Shown here: positions 8,600 to 17,146 of the stretch, piece after piece
Layout of the letters: every line of letters begins with the position of its first letter
Numbering within the stretch: position 1 is the stretch's first letter
Source of the DNA: Streptomyces rhizoryzae
Lineage (GTDB): Bacteria > Actinomycetota > Actinomycetes > Streptomycetales > Streptomycetaceae
NCBI RefSeq assembly: GCF_023155275.1
Contig: NZ_JALMUV010000007.1
Span: 124,001-188,000, forward strand
Reading direction: 5' to 3'
Length of the DNA: 64,000 nucleotides
Translations under genes and position numbers: made by a program
The notes under the pieces: model-generated
Databases searched by the model: none
Told to the model about the DNA's origin: nothing
Seen by the model: only the letters and a program-made list of their open reading frames with translations

Positions 8600-9370
8600 T
8601 CACATGTGGGTGCCGCCGTCGATCCGGATCTCGGTGCCGGTGATGAACGCGCCGTCCTCGGAGGCCAGCATCGCGATCACCCCGGCGACGGTCTCCGGGC
8701 CCGCGAAGCCCTGGCCGAGGGCCGGGGCGAGCTTGGTGAACAGGCTCATGTCGGCGTCCGCGGGCAGCCCCGGGCCGCGGCCGGTGGTCATGTTGCTGGC
8801 GATCGAGCCCGGCGCCACGCACACCGCGCGCAGCCCCTGCTTGCTGTACTCGCTGGCGATCGCGTGCGTCATCGACTGGATGCCGCCCTTGCTCGCCGCG
8901 TACGCCGCCATGTACGGGTGGGCGAACGAGGCCGAGGTGGAGCTGAAGTTGACGATCACCGGCGCCCGGCCCGCCAGCAGGGCCGGCAGCGCCTCACGGA
9001 TCATCAGGAAGGTGCCGGTCAGGTTGACCGAGAGGACCGTGGTGAAGAACTCCAGGGTGGTCTCGTGGGTGTGCGAGGACCGCAGGATGCCGGCCGCGTT
9101 GACCAGCGCGTCCAGCCCGCCGAGGTGCGCCACGGCGGCGGCCACCCCGGACCGCACCGCGGCCTCGTCGGAGATGTCCAGCCGGGCGGTCTCCAGCCGG
9201 CCGGCGGTGCCCTCCTCGGCGGCCCGCGCGGCGGTGGCCGCCAGACCCGCCTCGTCGACGTCCACCGCCACGACCCGGCCGCCCTCGGCGAGGATCCGGT
9301 GGGCGGTGGCCTGTCCGATGCCCGAGCCGGCGCCGGTGATCAGTACGCGGCGTCCGTCAAAGCGGTTCAT
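8600..9370 (-). CDS. short-chain dehydrogenase/reductase
   Basis: This is a 256-residue classical SDR. The NAD(P)-binding TGAGSGIG motif sits at the N-terminus. NAAG, the catalytic Ser in NFSSTSA, YAASKGG (Tyr and Lys) and a PG motif follow, with an IDGG ending. It is a cytoplasmic oxidoreductase of unknown substrate. An Asp in VDVDEAG after strand 2 suggests NAD preference. The ATG at 9370 has GGAG upstream and begins the conserved fold, so the longer in-frame extension is rejected. It is divergently paired with a TetR regulator and shares a palindromic operator with it. Confidence 0.88.
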   Translation of the reverse strand: MNRFDGRRVLITGAGSGIGQATAHRILAEGGRVVAVDVDEAGLAATAARAAEEGTAGRLETARLDISDEAAVRSGVAAAVAHLGGLDALVNAAGILRSSHTHETTLEFFTTVLSVNLTGTFLMIREALPALLAGRAPVIVNFSSTSASFAHPYMAAYAASKGGIQSMTHAIASEYSKQGLRAVCVAPGSIASNMTTGRGPGLPADADMSLFTKLAPALGQGFAGPETVAGVIAMLASEDGAFITGTEIRIDGGTHM

Positions 9371-9424
9371 GTGCTGCTCCGTTCGTGAGTGCCTCTGGGG
9401 CTCTGACCGCACCGTACGCCCACT

Positions 9425-9439
9425 TGGCACGATGTGCCA
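9425..9439. promoter_or_regulatory. operator for the TetR/SDR pair
   Basis: TGGCAC-GAT-GTGCCA is a perfect 6-3-6 palindrome in the 117-nt gap between the divergent SDR and TetR genes. An overlapping TGTGC-N7-GCACA repeat lies just to its right. A dyad in a shared TetR/target promoter is the usual site of autorepression. Confidence 0.6.
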
Positions 9440-9487
9440 CATTCGCACAACATGCCTATCTGCCATCGCGCTCCGTAAGCTGGCCCC

Positions 9488-10195
9488 ATGCCGACCGCAC
9501 CACGCCCCGCCGCCGCACCCACCCCCGCGCGGCCGTCCCTGACCGAGCGCCGCAAGGCCGCCACGCAGCTGGAGATCGCGCGCACCGCGGCGGCCCTGTT
9601 CGCCGAGCGTGGCCCCGAGGTCACCGCGGAGGAGATCGCCCGCGCCTCGGGCGTCGCGCTGCGGACCTTCTACCGGTACTTCCGCACCAAGGAGGACGCG
9701 GTGGCCCCGCTGCTCGCCCGGGGCGTCCGGCAGTGGATCGAGGACCTGGCCGCGGTCACCGCCGGACCGGACGCGCCGCCCGCCCGGGAGGCGCTGGAGC
9801 GGGCCGCGCGCCGGGCGCTGACCCCCGCGGACGCACCGGCGGCGGAGGCGCTGCGGTGGACCCGCGGGTTGCTGCGGGCGATGCCCGGCGACCCGGCGCT
9901 GCGCGCGGTCTGGCACCGCGTCCACCACGACTCCGAGGAGGCGCTGCGGGAGGTCCTGGCCCGGCTGACCGGCGCCGGTGCGCTGGAGGTGCGGCTGGCC
10001 GCGGCCGCCGCCAACACCGCACTGCGGGTCGCGGTCGAGGAGTGGGCCGCGGGCGACGCCGCACCGGACGGGCCGCAGGGCCCCGCCGAGCTGGTGGCGC
10101 GCGGGATGCGGGCACTCACCGCGGGGCTGCCGGAGCTTGACCGGCCCGGCGGGCCGGCGGGCGGGCCGGGTGACGGGGGCGTGACCGGCCGGTGA
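9488..10195 (+). CDS. TetR-family transcriptional regulator
   Basis: This is a 235-residue protein with an N-terminal TetR helix-turn-helix: IARTAAALFAERG, then AEEIARASGVALRTFYRYF, then TKEDAV. A variable all-alpha ligand domain follows. It probably represses itself and the divergent SDR through the palindrome at 9425-9439. The inducer is unknown. The ATG has no convincing Shine-Dalgarno. The N-terminal 18 residues are Pro/Ala-rich, and a later start is not obvious. Confidence 0.88.
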   Translation: MPTAPRPAAAPTPARPSLTERRKAATQLEIARTAAALFAERGPEVTAEEIARASGVALRTFYRYFRTKEDAVAPLLARGVRQWIEDLAAVTAGPDAPPAREALERAARRALTPADAPAAEALRWTRGLLRAMPGDPALRAVWHRVHHDSEEALREVLARLTGAGALEVRLAAAAANTALRVAVEEWAAGDAAPDGPQGPAELVARGMRALTAGLPELDRPGGPAGGPGDGGVTGR

Positions 10196-10530
10196 CGGGC
10201 GCGCGGCGGGCCGGTGGCGGCCCAGGACCGTCCGGACGCCAACGAGCTCAGCCCTTCGGCCAATCCCCGGAGATCGAAGCCCGCCCGAACGACCGGTCGG
10301 CGGCCGGAACCGCCCCTCGCGGGCGCGGCGCCGCCCGGCCCGGGGGCCCGGCATCCGTGCTGGCCGCACGCCGCCCCGGGGCCGCCGGCCCCGCCGCCCC
10401 CGGGCGCATTCGCGCCATTACCGTCAGCTTTCATCTATCGACCAAAAGTGATCGGGCCGCGTGCGTTTGAGATGCGGTTGGGCCACACTCGCGTCCGGTA
10501 TCTGCACCCAAAAGCAAGGGAGTTTTCGTC
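10196..10530. other. intergenic region holding the SSI promoter
   Basis: Most of this 335-nt stretch is GC-rich and without a gene. The last 90 nt are AT-richer and hold the SSI promoter. A weak candidate is TTGGGC (10478-10483) with TATCTG (10499-10504) at a short 15-nt spacing. A clear AAGGGAG ribosome binding site (10516-10522) lies 8 nt before the SSI start. Confidence 0.4.
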
Positions 10531-10977
10531 ATGCGGTACATCACTGGGGCGATCGCGCTCGGTTCGGCGCTGGTTCTGGGCTCGCTGGCCCCCACCGCGC
10601 AGGCCGTTGCCGCGCCGGCCCAGCCGGCCCGCACCGGGGGTCTCTACGCCCCGACCGAGCTGGTCCTCACGGTCGGCCGGGGCGAGTCCCGGGCGACCGC
10701 CACGGTGGAGCGCGCGGTGACGCTCAGCTGTATGCCGGTGGCCGCCGGCAGCCACCCGATGGCCCGGGCCGCCTGCACCCAGCTGCGCACCGTCTCCGGC
10801 GACTTCAACGCGGTCACCGAGGCCGCGGCGGCGAACGACCGGGTGTGCACCAAGGAGTGGGACCCGGTCGTGGTCACCGCGGACGGCGTCTGGCAGGGCC
10901 GCCGGGTCTCGTACACGCACACCTTCGCCAACCCGTGCGCGATGACGGGCGGCAAGGGCGCGGTCTTCGAGTTCTGA
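10531..10977 (+). CDS. SSI-family secreted protease inhibitor (P1 Lys)
   Basis: This is a 148-residue preprotein whose signal peptide (about 1-28) ends at AQAVAA-AP. The mature part matches Streptomyces subtilisin inhibitor: [12 protein letters not shown], a [11 protein letters not shown] core, and a C-terminal VFEF. Four cysteines (67, 82, 106, 136) keep the SSI disulfide spacings of 15 and 30. The reactive-site P1 position, two residues after Cys106, is Lys108 with Glu109 at P1'. SSI itself has Met-Val there, so this variant should favour trypsin-like targets. It is encoded beside two streptogrisins, but its P1 suggests another main target. Confidence 0.93.
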   Translation: MRYITGAIALGSALVLGSLAPTAQAVAAPAQPARTGGLYAPTELVLTVGRGESRATATVERAVTLSCMPVAAGSHPMARAACTQLRTVSGDFNAVTEAAAANDRVCTKEWDPVVVTADGVWQGRRVSYTHTFANPCAMTGGKGAVFEF

Positions 10978-11046
10978 GCGGACCGCCACCGGCCCGCCGC
11001 CCGCTGACGTAACGCCAGGAGGACGGGCGGACAGGGCGCCGCACAC

Positions 11047-11085
11047 CACCGGCCCCCGGACGAGGAGAGCGTCCGGGGGCCGGTG
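11047..11085. terminator. bidirectional hairpin terminator
   Basis: A perfect 16-bp stem (11047-11062 with 11070-11085, 7-nt loop) sits between the converging SSI and streptogrisin genes. Confidence 0.85.
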
Positions 11086-11114
11086 CCTGTGGGGCGTCGG
11101 GGCCGTGCGGCCCG

Positions 11115-12179
11115 TCAGCCGATCTGTGCGCCGTACGCCTGGAGGGCCGCCGGCACCGGCTGGAAGAAGGTCTCCCCGCCGCTGGAGCAGTCCCCGCTGC
11201 CGCCGGAGGTCAGGCCGAGGGCGCTCTCCCCGTCGAAGAGGGCGCCGCCGCTGTCACCGGGTTCGGCGCAGACGTCGGTCTGGATCAGCCCGTCGACCGT
11301 GCCCTCCTGGTAGTTGACGCTGGCGTTCAGCGCCTTGACGGTACCGTCGTGCACCTGGGTGGTGCTACCGCTGCGCTGCACCTTCTCGCCGACGGTGGCG
11401 TCCGCGGCCTGGGTGATCTTCTGGGTGCTGCCGTTGTAGAGGTCCACCTCGCTGGGGTGGGCGGTGTCGCCGGTGTACTTGGAGAGGGAGTAGTCGCTGC
11501 CGGGGAAGGTGGACTCCTCGGTGGTCGCGATCTCCTGACCGCCCTGCTGGTCGGACCAGCTCTTGACGGCGTTGCCGCAGTGGCCCGCGGTCAGGAAGTA
11601 CGGCTGACCGTCCTTGACCACGTTGAAGCCGAGCGAGCAGCGGGCGCCGCTCCCCCAGATCGCGTCACCGCCGGCGATCAGCGGTTTGAACTCGCCCTTG
11701 CTGCGCCGGAGTTCGACGGTGTCGCCGAGCCCCTTGGTGACCTTGGTGAGCCGGGCCAGCGCGGCACCGGTGACGGTGCGGTCGGCGGTCACCACGACCT
11801 TGTTGGACCGGGGGTCCATCGCCCAGGCGGTGCCGGGGATGGTCGCCCTGGCCTTCAGCGTCCGCCGGGCCGCGTCGAGCTGGGCCATCGAGTGCCGGAC
11901 GATTCTGGCCTCGGCGCCCTTGGCCCGGACGGTCGCGGCGGATGCCTCGTCGACGACGTTGACGACCAGCTTCCGGGCCGCGGCGTCGTAGTACGCGCCG
12001 GCCGTACCGGCCTTCAGCTGGGACGCCAGGGCGGTCGCGGCGGACGGGGAGAGCGCGGCCGCCGCGGAGGCGGGGGCCGCGTGGGCGTTGGCGAGGGTGA
12101 CGGTCGCGGTGGCGGCCAGCGCCAGGGCGCCGGCGCCGGCCAGCATCGTGCGGCGGCGGGGTATGCGTCGGTGCTTCAA
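11115..12179 (-). CDS. streptogrisin-type secreted serine protease
   Basis: This is a 354-residue preproenzyme. It has a twin-Arg-like basic start (RRIPRRR), a hydrophobic signal to about residue 36, a prodomain of about 130 residues, and a mature S1E chymotrypsin-like domain starting near Ile168 (IAGGDAIWG). The catalytic triad is His200 (TAGHC), Asp229 (SDYSLSKY) and Ser310 (GDSGG). Four cysteines fit the family's two disulfides. The start is a TTG at 12179 with GGGAGG 7 nt upstream. The longer in-frame reading lacks a signal peptide. It is a paralogue of the sprB-like gene 2.4 kb away. Confidence 0.9.
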   Translation of the reverse strand: MKHRRIPRRRTMLAGAGALALAATATVTLANAHAAPASAAAALSPSAATALASQLKAGTAGAYYDAAARKLVVNVVDEASAATVRAKGAEARIVRHSMAQLDAARRTLKARATIPGTAWAMDPRSNKVVVTADRTVTGAALARLTKVTKGLGDTVELRRSKGEFKPLIAGGDAIWGSGARCSLGFNVVKDGQPYFLTAGHCGNAVKSWSDQQGGQEIATTEESTFPGSDYSLSKYTGDTAHPSEVDLYNGSTQKITQAADATVGEKVQRSGSTTQVHDGTVKALNASVNYQEGTVDGLIQTDVCAEPGDSGGALFDGESALGLTSGGSGDCSSGGETFFQPVPAALQAYGAQIG

Positions 12180-12546
12180 CTCAGAGCCTCCCGTGGGGGG
12201 TTGGGCCCGGACTGTGGGGAGTCGCAAGGGGCCCGAGAGTGCAGGGTGAGGTACCGAGCACGGACGGCTCGGCCCCGGGCGGCCGCCCCGGGGAGACGCG
12301 TCCATGCCAACGTTCGGAGCCGAGTATTCCCACCGGCCGCTCCCCCGCACAAGACCGTGTTCCGGTCTCGGGCAGGGGAGTTCACGTTTTCACCACACCC
12401 CGTTCACACCGATATCCGCGCACCCGGGTCCTGAGTGCGGACATCAGAGGGCACGCGGCGGCTTCGGCGGCGGGCGAAGTGTGAGGACGGCGGCTGTCCG
12501 GAAACGCACCCCACCGCACAGCGGAGCGCACGGGCAAGGCGCACGT
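12180..12546. other. intergenic region upstream of streptogrisin gene
   Basis: This holds the promoter and leader of the minus-strand protease gene. I see no additional open frame with a ribosome binding site. AT-richer sequence around 12370-12430 is the most promoter-like part, but I cannot fix -10/-35 boxes. Confidence 0.35.
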
Positions 12547-12578
12547 GAAGGCCGCCGCACCCGGGTGCGGCGGCCTTC
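12547..12578. terminator. hairpin terminator after slipin gene
   Basis: A perfect 32-nt palindrome (GAAGGCCGCCGCACCC and its complement) begins 11 nt after the slipin stop. It separates slipin from the downstream same-strand protease gene. Confidence 0.85.
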
Positions 12579-12588
12579 CGTCACGGGG

Positions 12589-13515
12589 TCACAGCGGTGG
12601 CTGCGGGAAATCGGCCTCGGGGAGGTCCTCCAGCGGCGGCAGGCCGTCACCGGCCGGGCGCTCGGGGACGGCCGGGTGCGGTGTGCGGGCCCGCTCGGCC
12701 TCCGCCGCGGCCCGCGCGGCCTCCGCCTCCGCGTGCTCGGTCTGCGCCTGGGCCTGGAGGCCGGAGCGCTCCAGGAACCGCAGCAGCTCCACGGGGAACG
12801 GCAGCACCAGCGTGGAGTTCTTCTCGGCGGCGACCGCCACCACGGTCTGCAGCAGCCGCAGTTGCAGCGCCGCGGGCTGGTCGGACATGGCCGCGGCGGC
12901 CTCGGCCAGCTTCTTCGACGCCTGGAGCTCGGCGTCGGCGTTGATCACGCGGGCCCGGCGGTCCCGGGTGGCCTCGGCCTGGCGGGCCATCGAGCGCTTC
13001 ATCGTCTCCGGCAGCGAGACGTCCTTGATCTCCACCCGGTCGACGCTCACGCCCCAGCCGACGGCCGGGCTGTCCATCATCAGCTCCAGGCCCTGGTTGA
13101 GCTTCTCGCGGTTGGACAGCAGATCGTCCAGCTCGCTCTTGCCGATGATCGAGCGCAGCGAGGTCTGCGCCATCTGGGAGACCGCGAAGCGGTAGTCCTC
13201 GACCCGGACGACCGCGTCGGCGGCGTCCATGACCTTGAAGTACACCACCGCGTCGACCCGGACGGTGACGTTGTCGCGGGTGATGCCCTCCTGGGCGGGC
13301 ACCGGCATCGTGACGATCTGCATGTTGACCTTACGCATCCGGTCGACGCCCGGGATGATCATGGTGAAGCCCGGACCGCGCACCGGGGCGGTCAGCCGGC
13401 CGAGGCGGAGCACCACCCCTCGTTCGTACTGTTTGACCACCCGCGCGGCGGCCATCAGATAGACCGTCCCCGCGGAGGCCAGGCCCACCACGGCCGCCAC
13501 CACTTCTCCGACCAT
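12589..13515 (-). CDS. slipin/stomatin-like SPFH membrane protein
   Basis: This is a 308-residue SPFH (band 7) protein. It has an N-terminal membrane helix (about 3-25), the slipin opening KQYERGVVLRLGR, the PGFTMIIPGVDRM segment and an extended coiled-coil rich in Ala/Glu. It ends in a Pro-rich tail. Members oligomerise on the inner membrane and organise microdomains. Unlike many slipins, it has no NfeD partner adjacent. Translation may begin at the GTG at 13518 or the ATG directly after it. The Shine-Dalgarno-like AGGGGG fits the ATG better. Confidence 0.9.
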   Translation of the reverse strand: MVGEVVAAVVGLASAGTVYLMAAARVVKQYERGVVLRLGRLTAPVRGPGFTMIIPGVDRMRKVNMQIVTMPVPAQEGITRDNVTVRVDAVVYFKVMDAADAVVRVEDYRFAVSQMAQTSLRSIIGKSELDDLLSNREKLNQGLELMMDSPAVGWGVSVDRVEIKDVSLPETMKRSMARQAEATRDRRARVINADAELQASKKLAEAAAAMSDQPAALQLRLLQTVVAVAAEKNSTLVLPFPVELLRFLERSGLQAQAQTEHAEAEAARAAAEAERARTPHPAVPERPAGDGLPPLEDLPEADFPQPPL

Positions 13516-13641
13516 CACGGCCCCCTGACGCGTGCCGTGCGGCGCGTACGGAATGTGTCCGGATACGTCGCGTTACGTCGCTTTCGTCTCCCATGGTAGG
13601 CCCGGGGCCGGGGGTGGTCGAGGCCGGCCGGGAGGCGCGAC

Positions 13642-13672
13642 GGGCCCCCGCCGGCCGGCTCGGCGGGGGCCC
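13642..13672. terminator. hairpin terminator after sprB-like gene
   Basis: A 12-bp perfect stem (13642-13653 with 13661-13672, 7-nt loop) lies just beyond the stop of the minus-strand streptogrisin gene. Confidence 0.8.
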
Positions 13673-13700
13673 TCGTACGCGGTCAGCCGGTGGCCACCGG

Positions 13701-14612
13701 TCAGTACACGCTCACGCCGTACGCGCTGAGCGCCTCGGTGACGGGCTGGAAGAAGGTGGTGCCGCCGCTGGTGCAGTCGCCGCTGCCACCGGAGGTCAGG
13801 CCCAGCGCGGTGCTGCCCGAGTAGAGCGGGCCGCCGCTGTCACCGGGCTCGGCGCAGACCGTGGTCTGGATGAGGCCGGAGACGATCTCGCCGTTGCCGT
13901 AGTTGACCGTGGCGTTCAGGGCCGTGACCTTGCCGGAGTGCACGCCGGTGGTGGAGCCGCGGCGGGTGACCGACTGGCCGACCGTGGGGTTCCCGGCGCT
14001 CGTGATGTCCTGGCTGCCGACCGTACCGGCGTGCGCCACCGAGGTGTTGGTGTACTTCACGATGCCGTAGTCGTTGCCCGGGAAGCTGGTGCCGGTGGTC
14101 GGGCCGATGCTCGTGGTGCCGGAGGAGTTGGTGTACCACGGCGGCTTGCCGTCGGTGCAGTGGCCGGCGGTCAGGAAGTAGTAGGTGCTGCCGCTGCGGA
14201 CGTTGAAGCCGAGCGAGCAGCGCCAGCTGGGGGCGTAGATGGCGTCGCCGCCGGAGAGCAGTTTGCGGATCTTGCCCGCGGTGCGCTCGATCCGGACCGC
14301 GCCGGCGTTGCTGCCGGCGGCCTGCTGGATCTTGGCGAGCTGGGCCCTGGAGACGGTGCTGTCGGCGGTGACGACCAGGGTGTGGGTCGCCGGGTCGACC
14401 CGCCAGGCGGTGCCCGCCACGTCGGCGGCGCGGACCGCGTTGCCGGCCGCGGTGAGCTGGGCGGCGCTGAACGTCCGGTCGGGGGCGGGGGTCTGGGCGC
14501 CGGCGGCGGTCGGCACCGCGACGGCGCCGGCCGCCAGCAGTGCGGACGCGGCGGCGATCAGCCGGGTGCGTCTCGCCACGCCGCTGCGGGGGGTGGTGCG
14601 CTCGTTCCTCAC
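13701..14612 (-). CDS. sprB: streptogrisin B-like secreted serine protease
   Basis: This is a 303-residue preproprotease. It has a signal peptide (about 1-39, ending GAQTPA), a short prodomain of about 80 residues, and a mature domain from about residue 119 (LSGGDAIY). The mature sequence is very close to what I remember of S. griseus protease B, including [19 protein letters not shown] and the terminal [11 protein letters not shown]. The triad is His151, Asp181 and Ser259 (CAEPGDSGG). The GTG start at 14612 has GGAGG 4-5 nt upstream. Secreted chymotrypsin-like proteases of this type are classical SSI targets. Confidence 0.93.
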   Translation of the reverse strand: MRNERTTPRSGVARRTRLIAAASALLAAGAVAVPTAAGAQTPAPDRTFSAAQLTAAGNAVRAADVAGTAWRVDPATHTLVVTADSTVSRAQLAKIQQAAGSNAGAVRIERTAGKIRKLLSGGDAIYAPSWRCSLGFNVRSGSTYYFLTAGHCTDGKPPWYTNSSGTTSIGPTTGTSFPGNDYGIVKYTNTSVAHAGTVGSQDITSAGNPTVGQSVTRRGSTTGVHSGKVTALNATVNYGNGEIVSGLIQTTVCAEPGDSGGPLYSGSTALGLTSGGSGDCTSGGTTFFQPVTEALSAYGVSVY

Positions 14613-14967
14613 TGATTCCTCCGAGGGGGATCGGGGGCCGCCGGGGCGGCCCGTGAGGCGCAGCCGGGGACGCGCGGACGCGCGCAGGGGTGACCCCGCG
14701 CATCTTTTGCGTGCCCCTGACAAGCGCTCGCTGACCGGGAGTGTCGGGTGCCCCGCCCCCGCCGCGCAAGAGGGCCTGCGCCGACCCGGGCCCCGCGCAC
14801 CGCCGCGCGGGGGCACCTCAACGGGCCCTGGACGGCGTCCGGTTGGCGCGTGACCTCGTACTACTCCCCCGCCGGTGCGGCCGGTGGCCGGGGCCGCCGG
14901 ACACCAGGACCGCGTGCCCGGCCAGCAGGGCCGCGGCGGCCGGCCCGCCGGTCGCGGCCGGAACTCC
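14613..14967. other. intergenic region upstream of sprB-like gene
   Basis: About 355 nt of GC-rich sequence with the protease promoter somewhere in the first 100 nt. No supported gene, and I see no clear promoter boxes. Confidence 0.35.
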
Positions 14968-15003
14968 CCGCTCCGGCAGGCCCGTCGGCGCCTGCCGGAG
15001 CGG
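14968..15003. terminator. hairpin terminator of the organosulfur operon
   Basis: A perfect 14-bp stem (14968-14981 with 14990-15003, 8-nt loop) lies immediately after the DUF1684 stop. It marks the 3' end of the long minus-strand operon. Confidence 0.85.
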
Positions 15004-15009
15004 TCCGGG

Positions 15010-15825
15010 TCAGCGGGTGCGGACGGCCCGCTCGCCCGCGCGCAGGGTGAACGGCAGGGTGTTGCCGGGCGGCGGGAAGGGGCACAGGAAGTGGTCGGAG
15101 AAGGCGCAGGGCGGCAGGTGGACGCGGTTGAGATCGACGGTGACGGTGCCGTCGGCGGCCGGGGCGGCGGTCCGCAGGAAGCGGAAGCGGTAGTGCTCGG
15201 TGCCGCTGCCGGCGTCGGCGAGCACCGCCCACAGCGAGCCGTCCCCCTCGACCGCGACCTGGAGGGTGTGCTCGTCCCCGTCGAGCGGGACGGCCAGCTC
15301 ACCGCCGAGGACGAAGTCCCGCTCCTGCCCGTCGGCGTTCGGCAGCCGGACGGTGCGCGGCGCGGCGTACGGGCGGAACAGGCCCGGCCGCACCCAGCGC
15401 GCGTCGTGGTCATGGACGTCGATCCCGGGGAACCGGCTCCGGGCCGGCGCCCCGGGGTCGGTGTCCCGGACCGCCCACAGCCCCTCGCGGCGCAGCAGCA
15501 CCAGCCGGCGCGCGCCCTGGGCGACGCGGGCCGCCTCGGGCCCGGTGTCCGCGCCGAGCCGGTAGCCGCCGTCGGCCGGGGCGCCGTCCACGGTGAGGCC
15601 GTCGCCGGGCGCGGCCCCCAGGACGACCGCGTCCCCGCCGGGGGCGGCCGTCCAGTGGCCGGGCAGGCCCGGGATCCGGCCGCCGGGGTGGTCGGCGAGC
15701 CAGTGGGTGCCGGCCACCGCGAGCGGGCCGTACGGGCCGGTGACCGCGGCCAGGCGCGCCGCGTGCCAGCGCTCCCAGTCCCGCCGCGCGGCGAGCGGGT
15801 CCGGTCCGGGTGTGCTGCTGGTCAT
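15010..15825 (-). CDS. DUF1684 protein
   Basis: This is a 271-residue cytoplasmic protein. The C-terminal half shows the DUF1684 hallmarks: beta-rich sequence, then [23 protein letters not shown] and a final RAGER. The family has no established biochemical activity that I know of. The ATG at 15825 lies one base after the stop of the LLM monooxygenase gene, so the two are translationally coupled. It is the last gene of the operon and probably accessory to the oxidation of a sulfur or nitrogen compound. Confidence 0.8.
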   Translation of the reverse strand: MTSSTPGPDPLAARRDWERWHAARLAAVTGPYGPLAVAGTHWLADHPGGRIPGLPGHWTAAPGGDAVVLGAAPGDGLTVDGAPADGGYRLGADTGPEAARVAQGARRLVLLRREGLWAVRDTDPGAPARSRFPGIDVHDHDARWVRPGLFRPYAAPRTVRLPNADGQERDFVLGGELAVPLDGDEHTLQVAVEGDGSLWAVLADAGSGTEHYRFRFLRTAAPAADGTVTVDLNRVHLPPCAFSDHFLCPFPPPGNTLPFTLRAGERAVRTR

Positions 15826-15826
15826 C

Positions 15827-17146
15827 TCAGTCCTTCCGTGCGGGGCGTACCGGATCCGGCAGCCCCAGGTGGGAGCGCAGGGTGGTCCCGGCGTATTCCG
15901 TGCGGAACGCACCGCGCTCCTGGAGCAGGGGGACGACCCGCGCCACGAACGGGTCGAGGCCGCCGGGTGTGAGGTGCGGCACGAGGATGAAGCCGTCGGC
16001 GGCACCGGCGGCCGCGAAGGCGGTCATCTCGCGGGCGACGCTCTCGGGAGTGCCGATGAAGGACTGCCGCCCGGTGGTCTCGATGACCGTCTCCCGGATG
16101 GACAGGCCCTTGGCGCGGGAGACGGCCCGCCACCGGTCGGCGACCGCCTGCGGGTCGGCGATCCGGACCCGGCCCCGGGCCAGTTCGCCGTGCGGGTCCG
16201 GGTCGATGTCCGGCAGCGGCCCGTCGGGGTCGTAGGAGGACAGGTCCACGCCCCAGACCTGCTCCAGGGTAAGCAGCGCGGTCTGCGGGGAGACCTGCTG
16301 CCGGCGGATCTCGGCGGCGTGCTCCTGGGCCTCGGCCGGGGTGTCGCCGAGGACGACGGTGACCCCCGGCATGATCCTGAGGGCGTCGGGCCGCCGCCCG
16401 TACGCCGCCAGCCGGCGCTTGACGTCCGCGGAGAACGCCTGCCCGGCCTCCAGGGTGCCGTGCCGGGTGAAGACCACGTCGGCGGCGGAGGCGGCGAACT
16501 CCCGGCCCTCCGGGGAGTCCCCGGCCTGGATGACGACGGGGTGGCCCTGCGGGCTGCGCGGGAGGGGCGGCTCCCCGCGGACGGTGAAGTGCGGGCCCCG
16601 GTGGTCGACCCGGCGGGGCGGGCCGCCCTCGGGCCCGGCGTCCCACAGCTCCCGCGCGGTGGCGAGGAATTCGGCGGCCCGGGTGTAGCGGTCGGCGTGG
16701 TCGAGGAAGCCGCCGCGGCGGAAGTTCTCGCCGGTGAAGGCGTCGGAGGTGGTGACGACGTTCCAGGCGGCCCGGCCGCCGCTGAGGTGGTCCAGCGTGG
16801 CCAGCCGGCGGGCGAGTTCGTAGGGCTCGTTGAAGGTGGCGCTGACCGTGGCGGCCAGGCCGAGGCGGTCGGTGACCGCCGCCAGCGCGTTGAGCACGGT
16901 GACCGACTCGGGCCGGCCGAGCACGTCGAGGTCGTGGATCCGGCCCTTGTGCTCGCGCAGCCGCAGCCCTTCGGCCAGGAAGAAGAAGTCGAACAGACCG
17001 CGCTCGGCGGTCCGGGCCAGGTGCGTGAAGGAGGCGAAGTCGATCTGGCTGCCGGACCGGGGGTCATCCCAGACCGTCGTGTTGTTGACGCCGGGGAAGT
17101 GCGCGGCGAGGTGGAGCTGCCGGCGGGGGCGGGGTTCCGGGCTCAT
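15827..17146 (-). CDS. LLM-class flavin monooxygenase, NtaA/SnaA/DszA type
   Basis: This 439-residue luciferase-like monooxygenase carries the NtaA/SnaA/DszA-type N-terminal pattern (GVNNTTVWDDP, FDFFFLAEGL) and the TRHGTLEAGQ and PEGREFAASAADVV segments of that group. Relatives are two-component enzymes that use reduced FMN to oxidise chelates, sulfones or sulfonates. The substrate is not determined. The ATG at 17146 overlaps the upstream LLM stop as ATGA. The ABC transporter encoded in the same operon probably imports its substrate. Confidence 0.88.
   Translation of the reverse strand: MSPEPRPRRQLHLAAHFPGVNNTTVWDDPRSGSQIDFASFTHLARTAERGLFDFFFLAEGLRLREHKGRIHDLDVLGRPESVTVLNALAAVTDRLGLAATVSATFNEPYELARRLATLDHLSGGRAAWNVVTTSDAFTGENFRRGGFLDHADRYTRAAEFLATARELWDAGPEGGPPRRVDHRGPHFTVRGEPPLPRSPQGHPVVIQAGDSPEGREFAASAADVVFTRHGTLEAGQAFSADVKRRLAAYGRRPDALRIMPGVTVVLGDTPAEAQEHAAEIRRQQVSPQTALLTLEQVWGVDLSSYDPDGPLPDIDPDPHGELARGRVRIADPQAVADRWRAVSRAKGLSIRETVIETTGRQSFIGTPESVAREMTAFAAAGAADGFILVPHLTPGGLDPFVARVVPLLQERGAFRTEYAGTTLRSHLGLPDPVRPARKD

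Noticed and set aside
8600-10369. 589-codon reading of the SDR gene
   Set aside because: The first 333 codons are antisense to the TetR gene. The SDR fold and ribosome site begin at 9370.
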